64,000 bases of DNA from Aspidiotus rigidus (Eukaryota > Arthropoda > Insecta > Hemiptera > Diaspididae), in assembly GCA_035079385.1 (NCBI GenBank), contig JAVHKY010000055.1, forward strand, positions 2,001,061-2,065,060, written 5' to 3'. This document shows positions 1-8,184 of the stretch, piece by piece; the first letter of the stretch is position 1; each line of letters opens with the position of its first letter. The position numbers were made by a program, and so were the translations under genes. Under the pieces are notes generated by a model. The model saw only the letters and a program-made list of their open reading frames with translations. It was not told where the DNA came from and searched no databases.

Positions 1-2
1 TG

Positions 3-1091
3 ATAATTACATCAGGTGACTCTGCACAGGAGCTGGAGGAGAAAGTACAGCAATGCATCATCACTGTCGCTAAATACCTCCTAGAAAATGGACTCCTCCT
101 CAACGTGGGGAAAACTGAAATCCTTCTTAGAAATCAACTGCCCCTCTACCAGCGTCCAGATCGTCGGGAAGCCTTACACTTCAATGTGCTTAACCATGAC
201 ATCAAAACACGTGATGCGATAAAAGTCCTCGGAGTAATGCTAGACCACAAACTCAACTTCAAAGTTCATCTTCATTACATGGAAGAAAAGATGATGAAGC
301 GAATACCCATCATACAAAACCTTGCGCGCAACTTGTACGGCTACAGCTTCAAGGCGCGCAAGGTTATGTTCCAGGGGCTCATATTCTCCTTGGTAAAATA
401 TTGCTCCTCAGTATGGTACCACAAACTACAACTCAAAACTTATCGAAAGATAATTGAGAAAGTCCAACGCCGCTGCGACGTCATCAGTAGCAGGAGCTAC
501 AGCGACGTAAGCTCTCAGGTTGCAAGTGTGCTAGCAGCCAGCCCACCAGTCCACCTTCAGATCATTGAACGATCGGTGAAATGGTTGCTGTCGAAAGGTA
601 GGCCAGTTCACCACTGGGGACATTTACCCCAGATCAATGCTGATGAAGACGGTGGCCTCCTGCTTGAAGGAAGCCCAGCCTCCTTTGCAGAGGTCTCAAA
701 GGCCTTCAAAATAGCCACCACCAAAGAATGGGATAGAACGTGGAAATCCATCGAGCCAAAGAAGTGGCCCCAGAGACTATTCCCATCAGTGTACGACCGA
801 CTAAAGATCAAGGAGCCACCCACATTCTGGACCTCACAAGCGATCACAGACCACGGCTGTTTTAAAGCATATCTCTATAACAGAAAGAGGACGGACTGCA
901 ACCTGTGCCCGTGCAACTCTGGCGACACCGAGACTGCTGAGCACGCATTCACAGAATGCATCCGATTCGTTGATGGCCGTCCTATGGAATGGGAAAAGAC
1001 AGCAGAGTACCACCTCTCATACATGCAGAAAGTGGTACTGAAGATGTGGAAGTTGGAAAATCCCAACTTCCGCATCAAAAACCAGGATTGA
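3..1091 (+). CDS. ORF2 C-terminal part: reverse transcriptase thumb/C-terminal region with CCHC zinc knuckle (partial)
   Basis: The frame is open from the first complete codon at position 3; the GTG at 105 is not a start. Translation begins IITSGDSAQELEEKV and aligns just after the YADD catalytic motif of element 3 ORF2, so the upstream RT motifs are outside the window. Visible are the conserved LLLNVGKTEILL block and the long C-terminal region (ARNLYGYSFKARKVMFQGL). Near the end is a CPCNSGDTETAEHAFTEC zinc knuckle, the CCHC motif usual at the end of R1-clade ORF2. The frame stops at a normal position (TGA 1089-1091) and shows no frameshift, so the copy may be young. It would act in target-primed reverse transcription at telomeric repeats. 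Confidence 0.93.
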   Translation: MITSGDSAQELEEKVQQCIITVAKYLLENGLLLNVGKTEILLRNQLPLYQRPDRREALHFNVLNHDIKTRDAIKVLGVMLDHKLNFKVHLHYMEEKMMKRIPIIQNLARNLYGYSFKARKVMFQGLIFSLVKYCSSVWYHKLQLKTYRKIIEKVQRRCDVISSRSYSDVSSQVASVLAASPPVHLQIIERSVKWLLSKGRPVHHWGHLPQINADEDGGLLLEGSPASFAEVSKAFKIATTKEWDRTWKSIEPKKWPQRLFPSVYDRLKIKEPPTFWTSQAITDHGCFKAYLYNRKRTDCNLCPCNSGDTETAEHAFTECIRFVDGRPMEWEKTAEYHLSYMQKVVLKMWKLENPNFRIKNQD

Positions 1092-1396
1092 CTCTTAAGC
1101 TTAACTCTCAAGCTTAAATATTAAATACTGTACATATGTAATTATAACCTTGATATACAACTGTATAAACTGTATCATAAATAACTGTATTATAAACCAC
1201 ACCTTTCTCTCTTCACCAGCTGTTACCTGAGGTCACTTGTCCAGACTGATTCAGGCCAGCTGGGAAGACTGATTAAAATGCCGGTAGTGCGAGAGGGGGA
1301 CCCGTTCAGTGCATAGATCGTCTCGATAAGTCTCTGCGGGCCCCCCTCAACCACGAAAGCAGCAATTTAAGATACATATATATAGGATTGTTAAAA

Positions 1397-1492
1397 CCCC
1401 TTGCAGCGAGCGATCTCGCTGCAGGGGCTAGGTTCTAACATGTTCTATTACGTGATAATAAACTCGCCCCAGAGGGAAAGTCCTCAATGGGG
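1397..1492 (+). promoter_or_regulatory. 3'UTR twin-hairpin element, element 1
   Basis: Hairpin 1: CCCC(T)TGCAGCGAG (1397-1410), loop CGAT (1411-1414), CTCGCTGCAGGGG (1415-1427). Hairpin 2: outer arms CCCCA (1467-1471) and TGGGG (1488-1492), inner arms GAGG (1472-1475) and CCTC (1482-1485), loop GAAAGT (1476-1481). It ends 6 nt before the poly(A). The same architecture with compensating stem changes occurs in elements 2, 3 and 4. Likely role: recognition of the element's own RNA by its reverse transcriptase (inference). Confidence 0.75.
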
Positions 1493-1522
1493 AACCACAA
1501 AAAAAAAAAAAAAAAAAAAAAA

Positions 1523-1535
1523 GGTTAGGTTAGGT
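1523..1535 (+). repeat. TTAGG telomeric spacer between elements 1 and 2
   Basis: Thirteen nt, GGTTAGGTTAGGT, between the poly(A) of element 1 and the first C of element 2. This is the arthropod telomere motif and is the residual target site. The last T could belong to target or element. Confidence 0.9.
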
Positions 1536-1737
1536 CCCCCTCCGGGGGGCGCACTGGCGGGGGCACAATCGTGCCTTGGAACTGGTGCGTCTTCAAGTCT
1601 TACCACTGCCTTGCCGTGGCGAGGGGGCTTACGACTGGGAGAGGAAGCTACTGCTTTGGACAGCACGCGGTGGAAGCTGAAAAGCGGAAAGGCAAATAGT
1701 CGCTGTCACTCTCCAACACAGTCAACTAAAAGTGGTG
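1536..1737 (+). ncRNA. HDV-like self-cleaving ribozyme, unit class (unit 1)
   Basis: Hand fold in HDV order. P1: CCCCCTC 1536-1542 with GAGGGGG 1621-1627. P2: TACCACT 1601-1607 with AGTGGTG 1731-1737 (one G-U). P3: GCC 1608-1610 with GGC 1618-1620, loop TTGCCGT. P4: GACTG+GGAGAG 1633-1643 with CTCTCC 1709-1714 and CAGTC 1719-1723, with a 4-nt bulge. The P4-P2 joint holds CTAA 1726-1729, whose C would be catalytic. Between P1 and P2 sit nested hairpins CGCAC/GTGCG (1550-1554/1585-1589) and GGCAC/GTGCC (1562-1566/1571-1575). The small P1.1 helix is not clear. Confidence 0.72.
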
Positions 1738-2824
1738 TAGGCGAACTCCCCCCTCGAAGGATGTGAACCAGGGTCCTCCCTGCAGAAATGTGGGAAGAAA
1801 GGAGTAACTGACACATCCTTAAGTCTAGCTGCTACCATACTTGTATGGTGAGGGGAATCACCCCTTTGGGAGTGATAAAGCAGCATGGCTCGCGCAGCCT
1901 TCACCCTGCGTACGTCACCCGCACCCTTTAGCGCACCTGAACACCTTTACACCTTCGCTCACAATCTCTTCGCTTTTCGTACTGCTGACTACTAAAGCAG
2001 GCCAGGCCGGGCTTAGAGGCGGGGTATGCTCAGGGAATTTGGTCTTCCTCTTCCAAGGACGAACAAAAACCCCGAGTAGGAGCAGATAGTAAGTCTGACA
2101 GATCCTCCAGGATGGTTGCGGGTAGCTCTTTCAGGAGAAATGCAACACGAACAGTTTTTCACTACAAACAACTGCGTGTAACGAAAAATCAGACTGTCGC
2201 ATCAACCCTGCACTTGCACGTCCTCCCATCTTGTTGCCAGCGGGACTTCACAAGACGCTCCTTCCTCTCTTTCACACGCTTACCATCTTCGCTTTTCATG
2301 GTTGCCGACTTAAGGCAAATAGGAGAACTCAGACTATTCGGCCTCCCATACATCAAGGGAGTACGAAAAATCTGAGTACGAACAAATGTCAAGTCTGTCA
2401 GATCTTCCAGAATGGCTGCTGGTGTCTCTTGCAGGAGCAGTTGAGGCATGAAAATTCTTTCCCTCTCTCAAACAAGAAAGTGAAACAATCAGAACTGCAC
2501 CAATTGACTCTTGCACTTGAACGTCCTCCCATGCTGTTATCAGCGGGACTACGACAAATGTTCACTCCCTATAAACTATCCACTCTTGTACTTCATGGCT
2601 GCCCACTTAAGGCGAGCATAGCGGCTATAACGTGGAGTCTGCTTAGGTATCTGGACTGCGGAGTAAAATATATCTCCAAAACCACTACCAATATCTTTGA
2701 CTCATCTTCTCTGTTTTCTATGGGCTTGCTCTCTTGCATGACCTACAAAACCACAACATGAGGTCTCGCACCACATGATCGGGGCCTGCTGTTCCCCCCC
2801 AGGCGGCAGACGTTACCCCATAAT

Positions 2825-3026
2825 CCCCCTCCGGGGGGCGCACTGGCGGGGGCACAATCGTGCCTTGGAACTGGTGCGTCTTCAAGTCTTACCACTGCCT
2901 TGCCGTGGCGAGGGGGCTTACGACTGGGAGAGGAAGCTACTGCTTTGGACAGCACGCGGTGGAAGCTGAAAAGCGGAAAGGCAAATAGTCGCTGTCACTC
3001 TCCAACACAGTCAACTAAAAGTGGTG
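2825..3026 (+). ncRNA. HDV-like self-cleaving ribozyme, unit class (unit 2)
   Basis: Same sequence and fold as the copy at 1536, shifted by 1289 nt. The predicted cleavage point is exactly the unit junction (ATAAT before CCCCCTC), so cleavage at successive ribozymes would release a 1289-nt RNA. Confidence 0.72.
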
Positions 3027-4113
3027 TAGGCGAACTCCCCCCTCGAAGGATGTGAACCAGGGTCCTCCCTGCAGAAATGTGGGAAGAAAGGAGTAACTGA
3101 CACATCCTTAAGTCTAGCTGCTACCATACTTGTATGGTGAGGGGAATCACCCCTTCGGGAGTGATAAAGCAGCATGGCTCGCGCAGCCTTCACCCTGCGT
3201 ACGTCACCCGCACCCTTTAGCGCACCTGAACACCTTTACACCTTCGCTCACAATCTCTTCGCTTTTCGTACTGCTGACTACTAAAGCAGGCCAGGCCGGG
3301 CTTAGAGGCGGGGTATGCTCAGGGAATTTGGTCTTCCTCTTCCAAGGACGAACAAAAACCCCGAGTAGGAGCAGATAGTAAGTCTGACAGATCCTCCAGG
3401 ATGGTTGCGGGTAGCTCTTTCAGGAGAAATGCAACACGAACAGTTTTTCACTACAAACAACTGCGTGTAACGAAAAATCAGACTGTCGCATCAACCCTGC
3501 ACTTGCACGTCCTCCCATCTTGTTGCCAGCGGGACTTCACAAGACGCTCCTTCCTCTCTTTCATACGCTTACCATCTTCGCTTTTCATGGTTGCCGACTT
3601 AAGGCAAATAGGAGAACTCAGACTATTCGGCCTCCCATACATCAAGGGAGTACGAAAAATCTGAGTACGAACAAATGTCAAGTCTGTCAGATCTTCCAGA
3701 ATGGCTGCTGGTGTCTCTTGCAGGAGCAGTTGAGGCATGAAAATTCTTTCCCTCTCTCAAACAAGAAAGTGAAACAATCAGAACTGCACCAATTGACTCT
3801 TGCACTTGAACGTCCTCCCATGCTGTTATCAGCGGGACTACGACAAATGTTCACTCCCTATAAACTATCCACTCTTGTACTTCATGGCTGCCCACTTAAG
3901 GCGAGCATAGCGGCTATAACGTGGAGTCTGCTTAGGTATCTGGACTGCGGAGTAAAATATATCTCCAAAACCACTACCAATATCTTTGACTCATCTTCTC
4001 TGTTTTCTATGGGCTTGCTCTCTTGCATGACCTACAAAACCACAACATGAGGTCTCGCACCACATGATCGGGGCCTGCTGTTCCCCCCCAGGCGGCAGAC
4101 GTTACCCCATAAT

Positions 4114-4315
4114 CCCCCTCCGGGGGGCGCACTGGCGGGGGCACAATCGTGCCTTGGAACTGGTGCGTCTTCAAGTCTTACCACTGCCTTGCCGTGGCGA
4201 GGGGGCTTACGACTGGGAGAGGAAGCTACTGCTTTGGACAGCACGCGGTGGAAGCTGAAAAGCGGAAAGGCAAATAGTCGCTGTCACTCTCCAACACAGT
4301 CAACTAAAAGTGGTG
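4114..4315 (+). ncRNA. HDV-like self-cleaving ribozyme, unit class (unit 3)
   Basis: Third tandem copy, with P1, P2, P3, P4 and the CTAA joint all intact. It is the last unit before the linker and the canonical 5' end of element 2. Confidence 0.72.
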
Positions 4316-5402
4316 TAGGCGAACTCCCCCCTCGAAGGATGTGAACCAGGGTCCTCCCTGCAGAAATGTGGGAAGAAAGGAGTAACTGACACATCCTTAA
4401 GTCTAGCTGCTACCATACTTGTATGGTGAGGGGAATCACCCCTTCGGGAGTGATAAAGCAGCATGGCTCGCGCAGCCTTCACCCTGCGTACGTCACCCGC
4501 ACCCTTTAGCGCACCTGAACACCTTTACACCTTCGCTCACAATCTCTTCGCTTTTCGTACTGCTGACTACTAAAGCAGGCCAGGCCGGGCTTAGAGGCGG
4601 GGTATGCTCAGGGAATTTGGTCTTCCTCTTCCAAGGACGAACAAAAACCCCGAGTAGGAGCAGATAGTAAGTCTGACAGATCCTCCAGGATGGTTGCGGG
4701 TAGCTCTTTCAGGAGAAATGCAACACGAACAGTTTTTCACTACAAACAACTGCGTGTAACGAAAAATCAGACTGTCGCATCAACCCTGCACTTGCACGTC
4801 CTCCCATCTTGTTGCCAGCGGGACTTCACAAGACGCTCCTTCCTCTCTTTCACACGCTTACCATCTTCGCTTTTCATGGTTGCCGACTTAAGGCAAATAG
4901 GAGAACTCAGACTATTCGGCCTCCCATACATCAAGGGAGTACGAAAAATCTGAGTACGAACAAATGTCAAGTCTGTCAGATCTTCCAGAATGGCTGCTGG
5001 TGTCTCTTGCAGGAGCAGTTGAGGCATGAAAATTCTTTCCCTCTCTCAAACAAGAAAGTGAAACAATCAGAACTGCACCAATTGACTCTTGCACTTGAAC
5101 GTCCTCCCATGCTGTTATCAGCGGGACTACGACAAATGTTCACTCCCTATAAACTATCCACTCTTGTACTTCATGGCTGCCCACTTAAGGCGAGCATAGC
5201 GGCTATAACGTGGAGTCTGCTTAGGTATCTGGACTGCGGAGTAAAATATATCTCCAAAACCACTACCAATATCTTTGACTCATCTTCTCTGTTTTCTATG
5301 GGCTTGCTCTCTTGCATGACCTACAAAACCACAACATGAGGTCTCGCACCACATGATCGGGGCCTGCTGTTCCCCCCCAGGCGGCAGACGTTACCCCATA
5401 AT

Positions 5403-5417
5403 CTGGTACGGGTAGTA
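5403..5417 (+). other. Linker TGGTACGGGTAGTA between 1289-bp units and element body
   Basis: After ATAAT of unit 3 come one extra C and TGGTACGGGTAGTA (5404-5417), then CCCCCTCC. The same 14 nt follow the last unit in element 4 but lead into a different sequence there. It contains a small inverted repeat, GGTAC gggta GTACC, using the first Cs of the element. Confidence 0.85.
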
Positions 5418-5524
5418 CCCCCTCCGGGGGGCGCATCAGGGGGTCCTGATGCGTCACCAAGTGTTTCCACAACCTTGCCGCGGTGAGGGGGCTTAAGATC
5501 ACAAGGATCGACTAATAGTGGAAA
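5418..5524 (+). ncRNA. HDV-like self-cleaving ribozyme, canonical class, 5' end of element 2
   Basis: P1: CCCCCTC 5418-5424 with GAGGGGG 5485-5491. P2: TTTCCAC 5464-5470 with GTGGAAA 5518-5524 (7 bp). P3: ACC 5472-5474 with GGT 5482-5484, loop TTGCCGC. P4: GATC 5497-5500 with GATC 5506-5509. Joint CTAA 5512-5515 with the candidate catalytic C. Between P1 and P2 is a 9-bp hairpin CGCATCAGG/CCTGATGCG (5432-5440/5445-5453). SART elements are among the retrotransposons reported to begin with HDV-like ribozymes, so this is the expected place. Confidence 0.78.
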
Positions 5525-5655
5525 TGCTCGCATGGTTTTCACCCCATGTATGACTGTCACAATCCTAATCACCATTCCTTCCTTCACACATCCGCAGGGA
5601 AGCATTCACACTTACCCTGTATCCTATCCTAAATTCCCCACTCCTCTGTCGTGAG

Positions 5656-5754
5656 CCGCGGGACAACTCACCATCCCGCGGATGTCTTGAGAGAGCCAAG
5701 TCTGGGAAAGAAATCTCGCGCTTTCCTGTAGCCCAAGCGGGAAACAAGGCTCTC
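5656..5754 (+). promoter_or_regulatory. Structured 5'UTR domain downstream of the ribozyme, element 2
   Basis: Helices seen: CCGCGGGA/TCCCGCGG (5656-5663/5674-5681), then GAGAGCC/GGCTCTC (5691-5697/5748-5754) enclosing GGAAAG/CTTTCC (5705-5710/5721-5726) and CCC/GGG (5732-5734/5739-5741). Element 3 keeps the same layout with changed but still paired bases. The function is unknown; possibilities are translation start or packaging. Confidence 0.6.
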
Positions 5755-5779
5755 GATCACCAGGGAATGATGGACTGGG

Positions 5780-5935
5780 GTTACGTACTGCCTGCAGCCT
5801 TCACGTCCACCAAGGGTTAAGTACTGCTGCTCACCTAATCCTCTCTTGGCGGAGTCTGGATGAAGTGGGCAGCCTTCACTTCCAGAAGTGGGTTACGTAC
5901 TGCCTGTGGGCCTTCACGTCCTGGACCAACATCTC
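5780..5935 (+). promoter_or_regulatory. Iterated 5'UTR motif (GTTACGTACTGC ... GCCTTCACGTCC), element 2
   Basis: The paired motif GTTACGTACTGC and CCTTCACGTCC recurs with small changes near 5780-5808, 5815-5880 and 5892-5922. Element 3 has the same motif in four iterations. It could be a repeated transcription factor site of an internal promoter; this is inference. Confidence 0.4.
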
Positions 5936-6246
5936 CCACTCACTCTTCACCAAAGTCGCCGGGAGAGTCACCCCTCGGTGCAGTCTTCTGGGTGTCTCTA
6001 CTGGGACGCCCCTTGCTCCTGTAACTCTAGGGCTCAGAGAGTAGAGACTGTGCTTTAATGTACACCCGCTTCACCCCACTCGTCACGTCAATCCCACGGT
6101 ACCTGGCCAGGGGATGCATGGCTGAGACGTAAGTCAGTCTACAGGGAACCTGCAGATACCTCCCGACCTCTGCAGTATATAGGGCCACCCAGGTACGACG
6201 CACTGCCTGGGGGGAGACTAATTCGTTCGTTCTCGTGGGAACACAT

Positions 6247-8184
6247 ATGGACTTTTTACTACCCCAAAATTCATCGACCTCTCACACTGGATCCCAGATC
6301 ACAGACCTGAGACAGCAGGACCAAGCGGCTGCTGCTCAGACGAACCCCCCGCAAGAGACCGAGCCGTTTTTGCCGCCACAAAAAGCAGCTCATCATACCG
6401 ACATCAGCTCTGACGAAGAATACATCCCACCAGCGCAGAAGAAGCGCACATTCCGTTTCCATCCAAGGCCACAGCACAAAAAGGCCAAAGAACACTTTAA
6501 GCGACTAACAGCCCTTGGTGTGCATAACTTTGCCGAGACTGGTATCACATATTGGGAACCACAACATATAGGTGAAGAAGATGCAGCGTTCAAGTGGCGC
6601 AGACAACAAGAGTGTGAAGCCATGACTCGTTACATTGAAGGAAAAGAAAAAGAAAGAAACCTATTGAAAGAGAAACCAACTTGTTACACCTCTGCCACAC
6701 CAGTACCCACTGGCATAAAGAAACTCACTGTCAACCTCCCCAGCTGTATTCTTCCTTCAACAGCAAATAGGAGCCGAAGTATGGAATCTAAGATGGCCAA
6801 CGAGACCGAACCTGGCAAACGCAAAAGATCACCAACAGTAAAATCTACGGACAATTCCACCAATATCACAGTTGCACAACTGCAAAAGGAATTGAGCCAC
6901 GAACGAAAAGCCAGAAAGGAGCTGGCAGACAAAGTTTCCACTCTATCCCTACAAATATCAACGCTACATGATGCGATACGTAAACTAACAGAAGAAATTG
7001 CTGCTAAACCTCAAATAGCACAACCTGTCCAAGGCACCCAAGGCACTGCACTTACTCCTGAGGTTGAAAACCTAGTGCATACTCTTCTAAAACCAGTGCT
7101 ACAGTCACTGACTACCTCGGCCACCAACGCTGGGAAAAAAGCCGGACCCACAAAAACTGGCAAAACCTATGCCAGTGCCGCCGGTGCCTCATCCTCCCAC
7201 AAATCCACAGGCTGTCAAATCAAAGGCAACGGCCCCGCTGCTATCCATGTCCAAAAAACACTAGAAGCGCATAAGGAAGCAACGAATGCTATAGCTAGTA
7301 ACAGCGCTGCTAGCAACAGCAACACACCCCCCGACCCAGAGGAAGAATTTACAACGGTCATCCACAAAAGAAGGAGAACAGGAATCAACACCCAACCCAC
7401 ACTACAAAAGAAACGACTTCCAAAAACCAGGAAGCAGGATCCAAAAACTGTACTACTCCTCCCTACACAGGAACATCCAGACATCCTCACCAAGCTGCAA
7501 ACAATGCCTGAAGCCAACCCCGAGAAACTGGGTGTAAAAAGGCATGTACCTTTTCCATCAGGCGCTGTACTAATCACGTGTACTACTGAAGAACAAGTAA
7601 CCAAACTGCGATCAATAACCACAAAAATTGGTATCAAGGAAAAAGAGGCACACCAGAATGCTCCAACGGTACGTATCCATGGCATTCACCCCACTATCTC
7701 GAAAGAAACAATTGCACACCGAATACAGAAGAAATTCAACGAAGAGCCAATGAACATCGAACTCTTTGAATGCAAAAACCCCAAATATCCAGGGAACCTC
7801 TTTGCAGTACTTACCACATCTTTAAGCTTACGTGAGAAAATGTCCAAACACTCGAACATCCGACTCGGATGGATAATGTGTCGCATAGACACCGAGGTAA
7901 TAGTCCGACGTTGTCAAAAGTGCAACCTGCTTGGCCACTCAGCTGCCAAGTGCACTGAAATGGAGACATCCGAACCTACAGCACCGCAAACACAAGTAAG
8001 CTGCGCAGACTGCACAAACTTTAACAACACACTAAAGAAGACAACTTCCACCTACGTCAAACGCAAACCGCGCCCTACTGATCATAAAACGGCTGACAAG
8101 AGATGCCCCACGCTACTGGCCTTTAAGAAAAAAGCACTGCCAACACGCCCATCAGAGGGGGCCAACACATCTGCCACACAATGA
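6247..8184 (+). CDS. ORF1, Gag-like RNA-binding protein of element 2
   Basis: A 645-residue protein. The ATG at 6247 is chosen over an in-frame GTG at 6235 because element 3 starts ORF1 at the matching ATG after GTGGGAACACAT. Order: acidic and low-complexity N-terminus, a coiled coil at about 209-250 (QLQKELSHERKARKELADKV), an Ala/Ser/Thr-rich linker, a conserved region (MPEANPEKLGVKRHVPFPSG), and a CCHC knuckle CQKCNLLGHSAAKC starting near residue 556. A second Cys/His cluster follows (CADC ... DH ... RC). This is the usual ORF1 layout of R1-clade elements, where the protein binds element RNA and, for telomere-specific members, helps bring it to telomeres (family knowledge). The stop overlaps the ORF2 start by ATGA. 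Confidence 0.9.
   Translation: MDFLLPQNSSTSHTGSQITDLRQQDQAAAAQTNPPQETEPFLPPQKAAHHTDISSDEEYIPPAQKKRTFRFHPRPQHKKAKEHFKRLTALGVHNFAETGITYWEPQHIGEEDAAFKWRRQQECEAMTRYIEGKEKERNLLKEKPTCYTSATPVPTGIKKLTVNLPSCILPSTANRSRSMESKMANETEPGKRKRSPTVKSTDNSTNITVAQLQKELSHERKARKELADKVSTLSLQISTLHDAIRKLTEEIAAKPQIAQPVQGTQGTALTPEVENLVHTLLKPVLQSLTTSATNAGKKAGPTKTGKTYASAAGASSSHKSTGCQIKGNGPAAIHVQKTLEAHKEATNAIASNSAASNSNTPPDPEEEFTTVIHKRRRTGINTQPTLQKKRLPKTRKQDPKTVLLLPTQEHPDILTKLQTMPEANPEKLGVKRHVPFPSGAVLITCTTEEQVTKLRSITTKIGIKEKEAHQNAPTVRIHGIHPTISKETIAHRIQKKFNEEPMNIELFECKNPKYPGNLFAVLTTSLSLREKMSKHSNIRLGWIMCRIDTEVIVRRCQKCNLLGHSAAKCTEMETSEPTAPQTQVSCADCTNFNNTLKKTTSTYVKRKPRPTDHKTADKRCPTLLAFKKKALPTRPSEGANTSATQ

Larger units (their letters stand above)
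1..1522 (+). mobile_element. Element 1: 3' part of a telomere-specific R1-clade non-LTR retrotransposon (SART/TRAS type)
   Basis: The window opens inside ORF2 of a non-LTR retrotransposon. Visible parts are the ORF2 C-terminal region, a 3'UTR of about 407 nt and a poly(A) tail of 24 A at 1499-1522, followed directly by GGTTAGGTTAGGT. The protein is clearly closer to element 3 than to elements 2 or 5, so I place it in the element 3 group. The 5' part lies outside the window, so I cannot tell whether the copy is complete. Confidence 0.93.
1536..5402 (+). repeat. Three head-to-tail 1289-bp units, each starting with an HDV-like ribozyme
   Basis: Units run 1536-2824, 2825-4113 and 4114-5402. Each starts CCCCCTCCGGGGGGCGCAC and ends ACCCCATAAT, with no spacer. 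Copies differ at very few bases (for example T/C in the CCCCTTTGGGAG versus CCCCTTCGGGAG stretch near 1859, 3148 and 4437, and C/T near 3564). Inside each unit is a weaker subrepeat of about 300 bp: the CAGATCCTCCAGGATGGTTG stretch near 2100 resembles CAGATCTTCCAGAATGGCTG near 2399. The longest open frame per unit encodes 176 aa without recognisable domains, and I do not call it a gene. The head resembles the canonical element 5' end; the rest is unrelated to ORF1 or ORF2. Confidence 0.92.

Noticed and set aside
1499..1522. A-runs as sequencing artefacts
   Set aside because: Each lies exactly between a conserved 3'UTR and TTAGG target sequence, as expected for poly(A) tails of non-LTR elements; only their exact lengths may be unreliable.
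1484..1666. Small minus-strand frames repeated across 1-29 kb
   Set aside because: They are shadows of the retrotransposon ORFs, UTR repeats and poly(A) runs. No minus-strand gene was found.
2231..2761. 176-codon open frame in each 1289-bp unit as a gene
   Set aside because: No recognisable domain, and it overlaps frames on the other strand. The copies are too similar for its conservation to mean anything.
6235..6246. GTG at 6235 as ORF1 start
   Set aside because: The ATG at 6247 is in the same place as the ORF1 ATG of element 3, and non-ATG initiation has no support here.
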